This document shows, piece by piece, positions 1-11,200 of a stretch of DNA of 64,000 nt. Source of the DNA: Amyelois transitella (taxonomy: Eukaryota; Arthropoda; Insecta; Lepidoptera; Pyralidae); NCBI RefSeq assembly GCF_032362555.1, contig NC_083535.1, forward strand, positions 7,812,001 through 7,876,000, in the 5' to 3' direction. A model generated the notes under the pieces. The model saw only the letters and a program-made list of their open reading frames with translations, searched no databases and had not been told where the DNA came from. Every line of letters begins with the position of its first letter. The first letter of the stretch is position 1. A program made the position numbers and the translations under genes.

Positions 1-995
1 AAATAAAGCACACATTACAGCTAAATACTTTGTACAAAATTTTAGGGTTAGACAATCTCAACACTTAATATAATCTCCCATATAAATTAAAACTGTCATA
101 AAGAAAGTAGCAGACCTAAAGTACAAAAAAGAAAAAATATACCTATATAAAAAACTGGGGTTCTTAGAACAATCCATAAGAGATCAACATTGATATGCTA
201 ACACTTTAATTTCCAACCAAGATTGAGCAAGTCTCTACATTTTTCAAAATTTATCGCCGACAAGAGACCAACAATTTGCTGTAATGACACCATATAATAC
301 TTAATAATAATTACAAACTAGACTTAACCAATTCCTTCTCCACAAATCATAACAATTGATTTATTCATAGGTGATTTGGACATGTTAATATGCTTATTCA
401 TAATGCAATAATAATCATGACATCATGAGCTCAGCTCAATTATACAGGCAATAAACACTTGGGACTTTGTTTTTTTTCTTCACAATTGCACAAAATTTAT
501 TTGTTTGTTAAGATCCAGCGTGCTTGTATTATCCACGTCAACGACCTTTACTCCCATCGTCTTCCTGACATTTTTATAAGGTCGTGGGATCTCATTAAAA
601 ATAGTAAATTACAATACTATCAACTATATATTCATATTCATAGTCAAATGCATATCTGTGCTAAAATTCAATAAAACACACACTTATTTGGAAATTATTG
701 TACATATTTATATTTTATAATAAAGTATTCATCCAAAGAATGTTTTAAAAATAATTTGAGAATACCCTGTAACGTGTAACTTTGTTATAAATAAATGAGC
801 GATTTAATGAAAAGAAGTATTGTTACAATATACCTACAATAACCACATTGTACGGTTCGTAACCAACATGACAAATTGTGACTCCATCGTGTTGGACAGA
901 AAGATGATCTTTTTGTTTCTTTGTAATAAACGAACATTTCTTCAGGAAATATACAAGGTACAACACAATTCTTAATTTTTCTCATCACTTACTTA
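1..995. other. AT-rich intergenic or 3'-flanking DNA
   Basis: No coding exon, RNA gene or recognisable repeat was seen here. The short ORFs at 459-674 (plus) and 785-988 (minus) have no family signature and composition like the surrounding AT-rich DNA. The stretch lies downstream of the minus-strand PGRP gene, so part of it could be an extended 3' UTR or belong to a neighbouring gene outside the window. Confidence 0.5.
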
Positions 996-1194
996 TCACT
1001 ACATAGTATAAAACAAAGTCGCTATTTTAGTCTGTTTGTCTGTATGCTTATTTTTATAGTTTTTCTGTATCTTAAAATTACGCAACGGATTTTGATGCGG
1101 TTTTTTGTAACAGATAGAGTGATTCAAGAGGAAGGTTTTTATGTATAATTTTTTCCAAATTTTGCACCCGTGCGAAGCCGGGGCGAGTCGCTAG
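996..1194 (+). mobile_element. Helitron-like non-autonomous element
   Basis: The element begins with TC after an A and ends with CTAG before a T, the end rules of Helitrons, which insert between A and T without duplicating the target. Just before the 3' end is the GC-rich segment cgaagccggggcgagtcg, which can form a short hairpin. A close relative with the same 5' (TCACTACATAGTATAAAAC) and 3' ends lies at 33697-33856. It has no coding capacity. The assignment rests on the ends and the second copy. Confidence 0.65.
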
Positions 1195-2012
1195 TTAGTA
1201 ATAAAAAGTTATGTCTAATTTACTGGCCTTAAAAATAATATTTCTCAACACGAGCTCTCCATTACATATTAATAAGCTTATAAAAATATGCTTCTCTTTT
1301 ATTTTTTTATAACATTTTAGCATAATACTCCCACGACGCATCACGCAACAACGTTATTATATAACACCATATTAGAATTTACATACCTTTACATTACCTA
1401 CATATATACATAAATATTGGCACAAGACTTAAGCGTCAAGACTGTTACAAATACATTAATATTGTAACGAATAATGTGTCAATAGTCTTAGTGAAACTTT
1501 ATTTAATTATTTATTACATATACTTATAGTAAAACTAAATAAAAAAATACCAAATCTCAAAATGTATTTCTAACACACCTATCGACAAATTATTGGTAAG
1601 TACGCATATTTTCGCAGAATTGGCGCCCTGGAGATTGTTTGGCATCATTACTGTAACAATTCGGTAGCAATTTTCACACACGTCTGGTCCATAAACATAC
1701 AACCCACTTTAACAAAGCATAATTCCGATAAAATTACTTGTTTAACATAACTTAAGCTTGACCAGTGAATTAAAATATTGAGCTGGGAATAATTATACAA
1801 AAATGAAAGGAAGTATAACAATCCTCAAATTTGTTTTTGGCTACTATTATTACTGTATATGTAAATAATGCACTATTGTCAAATGACCACCATTACTCAG
1901 TATAACAACTATTGTGTGTTGCTACATGAAACGCACAACTAGCGCTCTCATTGACATGTCGGCTAAACTGGTCGAAAAGACAAAGTTCTTGAGAATATCA
2001 CGCAATTAACAC
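1195..2012. other. Probable PGRP 3' UTR and flank
   Basis: This non-coding stretch directly follows the PGRP stop codon at 2013-2015 on the minus strand. It is AT-rich and contains minus-strand AATAAA-type signals, for example around 1499-1504. I cannot choose the real cleavage site from sequence alone. No other gene is visible. Confidence 0.4.
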
Positions 2013-5000
2013 TTAATAAGGTGGTATCAACGCCGACACATTAGACGTATCGTTTACAAAATGTGGCCATGTTTTGATAATCTCGAACAACTTGGCTCCC
2101 GGACTCAATGTAGACGACAGTTGTCGATGAGCGAACAATTTATAGTCTTTGGATAGTTTGCCTAGCTGCACACCTAACTTGATTAACTTCTTGCACGCAT
2201 CTAACTGTTTCTCTGGGGGAGGCTCATTGTTGAATGTGCCTATAAATGCAATGGCTATGCTGTACTTGTTGTACCCTAATGTGTGGGCGCCCTGGATGTC
2301 CCAGCCGCGGCCGAAGTACGCCGACCCGTCGCCGCCGACCAAAAAATTGTAGCCGATGTCGTCCCACTTTCTGGCTTCTATGTGAAACATCTGAATCAGT
2401 CTAACGCGAAGCACGCATTCGTTCTGAAATCAAATAATAAAATCGTTAATTTCGTTTTATTTGTAAATATTACTTAAAACATGTACAAATGTAAAAACAT
2501 TTTTTTTTAGTTTACATGATTTAGTTTGATCATGTGGGGTGGATAAATAATAGAAAATACGTTGAAACAAAAATGGGAGCGTCAAAAGGTGAAGGCCTAG
2601 ACGAACATACCTTCATATGTTGATAAAATCAGGAAAGTTGTTCAATACCCTAAACCGACGAGTTTGTGTAAAGAGAATAGTGAACGTAGATGAAGCGAAA
2701 GAAGTACCTATACCTATGCAGAATGGCGGCAAAGGGAAAAATAAAGTCTCTTAGTGCCATTCCGGGAAAATGTTTTGGGATTACTAAACCAATCATATCT
2801 TTAAAAAGGATGTATTATCTGCGGGTGTTATAGGCCAAGTATGTACTACGGGCGAAGCCACGGTGAGCCGCTGGTATAAAGTATAGATAGAATACCGGTA
2901 GGGTGTTACCTGAAAATGGCAGCTCTCGGTAGCAGTATGGGTGATGATTACCCAGGGCACCGGCATGCGTAGTTTCACCATCTCAGACTCGTCTTCAGGA
3001 GGCTGGGCCAGCCAGTCGGTCCGCGACACTATCCTCAAATGGTTTGGAGCAATCAAGAGATCATCTGTAGAAAACAAAATAAAAATCATACGATTTAAAT
3101 ATATTTAGAACTTCCATGCTGTTCTTGTAGCAAAGTGAAAACATAAGACAAGGCGAAGGCTTTTAAATTTGAGATCCTTTACGGAAATGGGGAAGCAACC
3201 TGTCACTATCTAAATCGCAATTCCATCCTTAAGCCATCCAGATAAATGAGGTCTCCGAAGTGATTTCTACTTTTTTCTTGCCTATAATGATAAAAACTTG
3301 ATCTATCTTTATGTAGAATAAAATATGTAAGTATGCCGTGCGACGCAAAACGACACATAATATATACTTTAACCAGCTTTTACCAGCAGATTCGTCCGAG
3401 CGAATTTAGTGCCACCTACAAAATATTTCAAATTTTTCGCAAATGTCACGGCATTTTTTTTTTGTAGGTAATGGGCTAGCAGCCTGCCACTATGTGAATC
3501 TCAATTCCATTATAAAGACATACAGTTGAACGTGCCATTCAGTCTTTTCAAAAATGTTGGCTCTGCCTACCCCGCAAGGGATATAGACGTGACTATGTGT
3601 AAAGATACCCTATGTCCTTCTCCAGACTCATAATTATTTATACGCGAAATTTCAAAAAGATTAGTTCAGTTGATAACATTTCGAGAAGTAAGATAATGAT
3701 TGATAACAAAAATTTCGATAAAAAATTAGTCAAAACAATGCATTCTCTCGTTTACATTTCTATTCTATGTTTGGATAATTGCGAAGTTAACGGTATTGAA
3801 AAAAATGCTGCAGTGCAATTTGTTACCGTTTCTTCTGCACAGACGCTTGGGAAGTGGCAATAAACTTAGTTTTAAGAATTTATTTGACGTCAACCAACAA
3901 AAATACATGACAATTACGAGTATTAAGTGATGTTGAAATGTCCCTTAATAATGCATAAATTGAATTCTGGATTTGACTAAAATAAATATTTTACTTTCGA
4001 ATTTATAATACTAGTTGAGATGATTTAATTGTCTTTGTTCCAAGTTCTATGATTTACACTTAATTTTGCGAACTCGATAACCAAGAGGATACTCTTGATA
4101 ATACCGGGAAATTCCAATGATAATCACGTAAAAATTATTTGGACATTCGCAAAGTACCGGAACATAATACATTACGATTTCTGATAATCAAGTTAGTCAT
4201 AAATGTTAAAATATTTACTATCAATCATTCAGAAAAGTAACGAAAATAAGTTTTGAAGATATCTGTCTCTTAAAAGGATAATATTTTAATTACGGAACAG
4301 AAATGTGATCCTTTGTTTTTGAAGGATTTAAGAAGTACTCGTACTTAATTTTATAAATTGTATATTAAATTAAACATTACTTATTGAAACTTGTAAAACT
4401 TACAAACTTTATCAGCAATGCTTCTTGTTGTCTCTTAATATATAAAATTTAATACCAATCACCAATAAACAAAAATAGTTCAATTGAGGTGCAGAACGAT
4501 ATATGCATAACAATGAAATAAAGTAAATGACAAAGAAATATATAAAAAAAAAAGAAATAATGTAAACATTTAAATATCCTATATGTAAAAATTAACAAAT
4601 TTTGTAGATTTTGAACTTTGAGATAGGTTATTAATTTAAAACTGCTATAACTATATATGAATACCATATTTTCCATACCATGGTTTCCATACAAGACCAT
4701 TTCTTCCTGTAAATGTGACAAGAGGCAGCTAAAAGGTAAGGGCAATAAAAAATTCCCCAAGGCTTGGGTTCCCAGAGCCAGATAACCATATCAACTGTAT
4801 CAAATCAAATTACTTTAGACCACATTTAGGGTGATCCATGATCTGTAGCAAAAAAAGTGCAAACACAATTTAGTGACTCGACATATATTGGACACTGTGT
4901 AATATCATACCTTTCGGAACAACTCTTGTCATGCGATTATCAACAAACTGACTTGTGTTTGGAATAATTTGTTTTGAGGTGTCATCTTGTATATCTCCTT

Positions 5001-7153
5001 TGTCAATGCTGTTCATGTGTAGGGTTAGTAATGGGTAAAACATCAACTGCATTGTTAGAATCACCAAAACTATGGAAAATGATATCAGTGCCAAATTGTC
5101 GTACCATATTCCCACCACCGTCGTGACTGAAATAACAAATAGGGTACAATGAATGTCTGACACATTCATATTCATGCTTGCATTTATTTCATCCCATGCA
5201 ACTGACCAAAACCATACATATATTGCATCTTAACTTGTTTCAAAGTTCTTCCTAAAATGAAAACAATATTAAGAGTCAATCTGTGAAATAAAAGAAACAA
5301 GAGATCCCTTGTTTTATCTCCCTGAGTTTAATAAATCATAATAGCTTCTGCATATGAAATCCATAACAAGTGACTCAAAAGCCATTCAGAACTACAGCCA
5401 CAGCCACAGCAATTAAGTTCCAAAGGACCCTTTCTTTTGGAATGGGATGTGTTCCATAAAATATGTACCATTATTCAGAAAACCTGAAAAAATTAAATAA
5501 TTGATTGCACACTATATTTTCACTTACTTGATGTCTCCTCTGAAGCACCTTTATGGGGCGATGAACTCTCATTTTTACCACTTTTGCCTTGCAATACAAG
5601 GACTAATGTAAAAACCACAGCTAATACAATCACACACGAAGCTGTTATCAGAACCTTGTGCCATGTTTGAATGTGATATTTCTTTGATGCTGAAGAAAAG
5701 TAAAAAAATACAGTGAAAATTCAATAACTTACTTAAAAGGTTTGTTTCTTAGGTTTAACTTTAATTTTATTCAACCTTTGTGCCATGTTTGAATGTGATA
5801 TTTCTTTGATGCTGAAGAAAAGTAATAAATACAGTGGAAATTCAATAACTTAAGAGGTTTGTTTCTTAGATTTAACTTTAATTTTATTCAACAATTACGA
5901 AATAATAATAATAAAGTAATAATAGGAGAGTGAACGCGGGGAACATGGTGAATGGAGCTTTGCATGCCTTTATGAGCAGTCAGAAACTATCCAAAAAGGC
6001 TCGACTGGCTGTGCATAGGGGCGTATTGGTCTCTCATTAATATATGGGAGTGAAAGTTGGGTATGGCACAAGAAGCACGAAAGCAGAATAAATGCAGTGG
6101 AAATGAGAGCATTAAGGAGTATGATGGGTGTGAAATTGAGTGACCAGATAAGGAACAGCGTGATAAGGGAATGTTGTGATGTGAAAGAAGATGTAGTTAC
6201 AGGTATAGAAAAGGGTATTTTAAGATGGTTCCGTCATGTGGAGAGGATGAATGAAAGCAGGTTGACTAAGCAGATATACAAGGAGAGTGTGGAGAGAAAG
6301 GTCGAAGTGGGAAGACCTAGACGAACATATCTTGATCAAATTAAGGATGTCCTGGTAAAGGGTCAGGTCAAGAGTACCTGAGACCACCGAGCTTGCATGA
6401 AGAGAGTTATGAATGTGGATGAAGCAAAGGAAGTATGCAGAGATCATGGCAAGTGGAAAAAGGTAGTCTCTGCCTACCCCTCCGGGAAAGAGGCGTGATT
6501 TTTATGTATGTATGTATGTATGTAAGTAATAATAAATTATTGTCAGCAAACAAATTTCAATGTAGCAAAACCTGCTATGGCAACTCGCATTTTTTTTGTT
6601 CATCTTCAATACACTCTTGACAGTGTAGTCATGGTCATCATGTAGTCATGGAAGTGGAGAGGGTAGATCAAATACTCAGAATGATGCTTCGCCATTTTTT
6701 CTCTGCTCAAAGTTATCCTACTATACAATTTCTTAAATAACATTAAATAACATCAAATAACTTACGTATCTCTTGAACTTTAGCAGTATGTTTAACCTCT
6801 TCAGTGGGATCTATGTCCTCTTCGGTTTTAGTAAATGAAACATTTTCAACACCTGATTTATTTTGGATAATTTGCTTAATAGTCACGGGTCCATGAAAAT
6901 GGGTATTGTTACCCAATTGAACATGTTTGGAATGAGCTACTGCGACATGACCAAAGATGGGAGCATTTGAACTGTGCACTAAGTTATCAGGAAAACTAGC
7001 CAAACCATCAACGTTTTTTGAAATAATCGTTTTATCCGGGTCCGGTTCATCTTCATCATCACTTAGTGTGCTTATTTGTAAATGACCAAGGTCTCCCTCA
7101 AGTTTAATACCTAAATCTTTCGCGTTATCAGACAAACTTTGTTTCGTTTCCAT
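2013..7153 (-). CDS. PGRP-LC: PGRP-LC-like transmembrane peptidoglycan recognition receptor
   Basis: Five coding exons join in phase: 7153-6766, 5689-5528, 5126-4911, 3064-2910 and 2423-2013, giving 443 aa. Residues 1-129 are cytoplasmic and carry a RHIM-like core (VQLG at 78-81, then NNTHFHG), the motif that links PGRP-LC/LE to Imd signalling. Exon 2 encodes a hydrophobic helix (about 142-162) and exon 3 a second one (about 195-214). Exons 4-5 form the PGRP/amidase-2 fold, with the THTATESC, DIGYNFLVGGDG, GRGWD and AHRQ motifs. The zinc ligands H, Y and H are present, but the usual Cys is Ser (TLSPGAKLF), so it should bind peptidoglycan without amidase activity. Expected role: receptor for bacterial peptidoglycan upstream of Imd/Relish. 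ATG at 7153 is the only in-frame start preceding the RHIM exon. It is divergent from RUSF1. The LC rather than LE assignment is inferred from the membrane helices. Confidence 0.88.
2580..2765 (+). mobile_element. Decayed LINE 3' fragment
   Basis: This lies in PGRP intron 4. It resembles the 3' end of the LINE family seen more intact at 5930-6525: the 'ggcctagacgaacata' and 'gaacgtagatgaagcgaaagaagta' segments match in order, followed by a degraded 'ctcttagtgccattccggg'. It is heavily mutated and has no ORF. Confidence 0.5.
3140..3605 (+). repeat. Two partial copies of a lepidopteran SINE-like repeat
   Basis: Segments at about 3150-3250 and 3465-3600 match the dispersed repeat seen at 34249-34515 in the other orientation. 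Shared landmarks are 'caacctgtcactat', 'caattccat', 'cagtcttttcaa', 'ttggctctg' and 'taccccgcaagggatatagacgtga'. They lie in PGRP intron 3. Confidence 0.55.
5654..5891. repeat. Tandem duplication containing the PGRP exon 2 splice acceptor
   Basis: Two direct copies of about 115-120 bp, nearly identical, lie at roughly 5654-5775 and 5776-5891. Each holds the minus-strand acceptor sequence ttttcttcag followed by the first codons of exon 2. The copy next to the exon (acceptor boundary at 5690/5689) keeps the frame. The upstream copy (boundary at 5812/5811) would lead to a TGA after 13 codons. Confidence 0.85.
5930..6525 (+). mobile_element. LINE 3' end with (TATG)n tail
   Basis: The C-terminal part of a non-LTR retrotransposon ORF2 lies in PGRP intron 1, antisense to the gene. 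The reading frame around 6097-6381 shows YGSESWVW-like, RNSVIRECCDVKED, RWFRHVERMNESRLTKQIY and [15 protein letters not shown], then a stop (TGA at 6379-6381) and further family sequence in frame. It ends in [14 protein letters not shown] and a (TATG)n tail at about 6503-6523. Pieces of the same family occur at 7625-7870, 19131-19390, 40555-40650, 57840-60420 and 61576-62600. It is 5'-truncated and dead. Confidence 0.8.
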
Positions 7154-7624
7154 TGTACAATTTCACTTTTTACATCCTCGCTTAAAAGCATAGGATAACA
7201 CTATGATGCCACTTTTATCATAATATACTCGAAAACATTATAAAAATAATTTATATTACCAAAATAGAAAAAGGAAAACAACAGTAAAATATGTACCTTT
7301 TCTCGGACAAAACAATTGAATGAAATGTGAATTAAATTTCGAATGAAGGAACGAAACAAAACAAAGCAAATGACTTTGACTTTTAAATTCTTTACATTCA
7401 AGCTTTTGTTAGGCACAGAGATTTAATTTGTACCACTAATATTCTAATATACTCGTAGAACTTTTTAACTCATTAAAAACTGATGCGGGGGTAGACTACG
7501 TGCCTGAGCTAAGTCACGAGTCTTAACTAGGCATAGTTTGACGAAACAGTCATACTATGTCTGGCACAAAATTAATAAATAACAGTCGGAACATAAAGCA
7601 TTAGTTTTGAGTATATAAGATGTT

Positions 7625-7870
7625 TTATAGAAATGATGGAAGCAGGAGAGGTCTGTAAGGATCGTAGCAAGTGGAAATCCATTGTCTCTGCCAACCCCAA
7701 TGGGAAACAGGCGTGATGGTATGTATGTGTGAGACGGCATATCCATTAAAAGTGTTATTAATATCCATGAAAAAAAAAGAGAAAGAAGAGAAGAAGGAAA
7801 GAGGTAGTCTCTGCCTACCCCTCCGGGAAAGAGGCGTGATTTTATGTATGTATGTATGTATGTATGAAAA
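7625..7870 (+). mobile_element. Two short LINE 3' tails, one with (TATG)n
   Basis: Two fragments match the end of the LINE family: 'gtctgtaaggatcgtagcaagtggaa...caaccccaatgggaaacaggcgtga' near 7650-7715 and 'gaggtagtctctgcctacccctccgggaaagaggcgtgat' near 7800-7842. The second is followed by TATG repeats. They sit between divergent genes and have no coding capacity. Confidence 0.7.
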
Positions 7871-7959
7871 AAAAAGGTTATTTGATGCAACGACATTGTG
7901 ATTTGGTGAAAATTCTGAATTCAATCTTGTCAAATGGATAATCAAAATCAAGTTAAAAT

Positions 7960-7986
7960 GACACTCGTCGAGTGTCACTCGACGAT
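7960..7986. other. Two overlapping perfect palindromes
   Basis: GACACTCG-T-CGAGTGTC (7960-7976) and TCGTCGAGTG-T-CACTCGACGA (7966-7986) share their central bases, so the DNA or RNA can form either of two perfect hairpins. The site is about 300 bp upstream of the RUSF1 start codon. It could be a protein-binding site or a scar; no function can be read directly. Confidence 0.6.
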
Positions 7987-8289
7987 TGTCTGACTGATCT
8001 GACATCTGACTCTGATTTGATGATGAATTTATTTTATGCAGGCTGATGTTCGTACAAGTTTTCTAGTGTTTTCAGGTTTTTGGTGTTTTTATTTCACTAC
8101 TTTTAAATCAATTTAGGCCTTTATTGCCTTGCTTTGAACTCATTGATAATTTGCTGCTTACGTTCTCACATAATAATCTTTAGCCATTTTATCTTCAACC
8201 TATAAAACACCTAAGAACTACTAATAAATTTTTAAGCATACCTGCCTAACTCACTGCTAAAAGAACCGTGGAAACTCAAAACAAAGAAA

Positions 8290-11200
8290 ATGTACACCAT
8301 TCATGAGGGCGAAATTTTATTGAAGGAAAAGTATGGCTCTTCTTCCTTAGAAAGATTTTATATAAAACCGCCAGGTATTCAGATTGTAATTTGTATTAAA
8401 ACGTCACATGATATTGCATTTCATATACCTAGTTCTGCTAAATAATATGCTGATTTACAGATCAAGCAAACTTGGTAATTGTAGACAATCAAAAGTTTAG
8501 TGATGTGTCTAGTTGGTTTGCCAGAATATTCCTTCCCCATGGGTATCCAGACAGTGTTAGCAAGGACTATACGGCTTACCAAATATGGGATACCGCCCAA
8601 GCTTTCTGCAGCACTATTACAGGTAATTTAATGCTATAGGAATCATAAGTTGGATTCAGATATTGGTATAGAATTTACATCAGTGCTTAAATAAATAACA
8701 ATACATCTTTTTTAGGGACATTAGCCACACAAGAGGTACTCCGAGGGGTCGGAGTGGGCAACACAAGTGCAACACCATTGGCTGCAACGGTTACTTGGGT
8801 GTTCAAAGATGGATGCGGGCATCTCGGAAAGATACTGTTTGCATTTAGCCATGGGTAAATATCAGTCAATGACAATATTATTTAATCAAATTAGATCCAG
8901 CATTTCAGTTAAAACATGACAAAACAGACTTTCACATTTATATTATTAGAATGCATTGGTCTAGATAACCCTTCTGCTAAATAATCTAATGACCATAATT
9001 ATGGTTGAGTTTAGATACCTATGGGCCTCCATCAGTATCTTCAGTACAGTCTCATATCAGGAACTTTTTTCAAGATTTTTGAAGTCATACCTAATTACAG
9101 CTTTTCTCCACTTATTGTCTCTTGAGTAAAACCGTGGACAGATAAACAGACAGACACGGCAATACTTTAGGGTTTCCTTGTTAACTATGGAACCCTGATA
9201 CTAGTTGAATGTATATATGATTTTTTTTCTTGAATATACTTTTTGCAGAACTTATTTGGACGCTTACAGCAAGAAGTGGCGACTTTATGCTGACACTCTA
9301 AATGATGCTGCCATGTGCATAGAAATAGCGCTGCCTCTTTTCAAGAGTTATACAACATTTGCCCTGTGTGTCAGCACTGTAATGAAAGCCATTGTTGGAG
9401 TTGCAGGTATTTAATTTGTTTATATGTTACAGTTAAAACTAGTTTTAAGTTAGAACGCATTTTCCCTAGTTAGAACTAGTTTTTACTAAATGCCTTTGTT
9501 AAAACTAGAATTAACTAATGCTCAAAATTAAATATCAGTTAAAACGAGTTCTGTCTAGACAACACGCGTTTTTCCGAAGAGAGCCAGTTAAAACTGTTCC
9601 GACCAAGGTCAAAAAGGTGTCTCTGCAAGAAAAATGGTTGCCTTTGTAACTCAAAGTGCCACGATAGTTTGTCTTGTAATAACAAGTAGATCCTCATCCT
9701 TTTTATAAATTTAAGATTGTTTAATTTTTATATTGTATGACAGAGTTGAGAGGAATGAATTGTGTTCAGCACTTTCTATGCATGGGGTGAGCAGTCTCTT
9801 AATACGAGCACTGAAATCCTTACATGAGGATTCGAGTGCTTGTGTCAGGATAAACCTTTTTTCAATCTTAAACCACTCAGTGTGCGCTCGCACACTGAGT
9901 GGTTTAAGATACTCATTCCTCTCAACTCTGTCATACAATATAAAAATTAAACAATCTTTAATTTATAAAAAGAATGAGGATCTACTTGTTATTACAAGAC
10001 AAACTATCGTGGCACTTTGTGTTACAAAGGCAACCATTTTTCTTGCAGAGACACCTTTTTGACCTTGGTCGGAACAGTTTTAACTGGCTCTCTTCGGAAA
10101 AACGCGTGTTGTCTAGACAGAACTCGTTCTAACTAATATTTAATTTTGAGCATTAGTTAATTCTAGTTTTAACAAAGGCATTTAGTAAAAACTAGTTCTA
10201 ACTAGGGAAAACGCGTTCTAACTAAAAACTAGTTTTAACTGTAACATATATATATGTCGTCGATTATATATTATTTGTTGACTCAGTTTGCTGACATAGT
10301 GTTTCATCCTCAGGCATTCAGCCCACCTAGACTTTTTCGACTGTCTTTTCTGTTCACAAGGCACGAAGTAATGTTGTGAAATCTTTTTGAGGTCAATGGA
10401 CCAATAGAATACAGTTCATTACAACAGCATAAAAAAAAACATTTTATTACTCAGTTTGACAAACTCAATATTGTGACCAGGTGGTGCGACTAGAGCTGCT
10501 ATGACCCAACACCACGCCGTCAGAGGGAACATGGCTGATGTGTCTGCTAAGGATTCTGCACAGGAAACTGCCGTCAATCTGGTAGCTTCAATAGCTGCTT
10601 TGCTCATACTGACCATATTTGGGTAAAAAAAATCAACTAGCTTTTGTCTGCAGTTCCACTTCCCGATTTCTGTGTTCCTCTTTATCCCGTTCCCGATATC
10701 CTTCCTTACATCAAATTGCTTTGGGAATTTTTAATACCTTGGTTGAAAAGTTTTTGTCCATACCTACTGTTTCCTATCACTATCCTATATCTATCCTATG
10801 GTATGAAACTACATAGATTATAAAAGAAATAAATCCACAGAGAGCAATGTTAAAACATGAATTTTTTTTATTTCAGGAATTCGCTTTTAATATTTATCGT
10901 AATGATTATTCTTCACATAGCTTGCAATTACCTAGCAGTGCGCGCCATATGTTTGAGAACATTAAATGAACCCAGATTCCTTCAATTTATCGATTTGTAT
11001 TTACGAAAGGAAGTAATTGCTGCACCTTGCGACATCAACAGAAACGAACCCATTATATTCTATCAATTGGGACCAAATTTACTAGGTAATTTTTATTTAT
11101 AAAATATCTATCACTGCATTTTATAAGGTAAAGTTCCCCTATTTTCTCTGTCTGTATGTATGCGGTAATCTCGAAAACGAGGTTAGGAGTCAGATCATAT

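Larger units (their letters stand above)
7154..8289. promoter_or_regulatory. Divergent promoter region between PGRP-LC-like gene and RUSF1
   Basis: The two start codons point away from each other, so both promoters and 5' UTRs should lie in this 1.1 kb. Within it are two short LINE tails (7625-7870) and a compact pair of overlapping palindromes (7960-7986). No clear TATA box or NF-kB site was confidently picked by eye. Confidence 0.55.

Noticed and set aside
54..1000. Search for a further gene at the left edge
   Set aside because: No exon with family signature or convincing splice sites; left unassigned.
3612..3863. Small plus ORF in PGRP intron 3
   Set aside because: No domain, no splice partner, AT-rich composition like the intron; probably chance.
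4449..4760. Hydrophobic minus ORF in PGRP intron 3 as an extra transmembrane exon
   Set aside because: It has no acceptor or donor in a usable phase and is AT-driven Phe/Leu/Tyr composition.
6503..6523. TATG repeats as a CRISPR-like or satellite array
   Set aside because: They are the simple-sequence tail of LINE insertions and occur after each copy.
9711..10062. ORFs on both strands starting MYDRVERNE
   Set aside because: They are mirror images created by the inverted repeat and contain only a short LINE fragment; not a gene.
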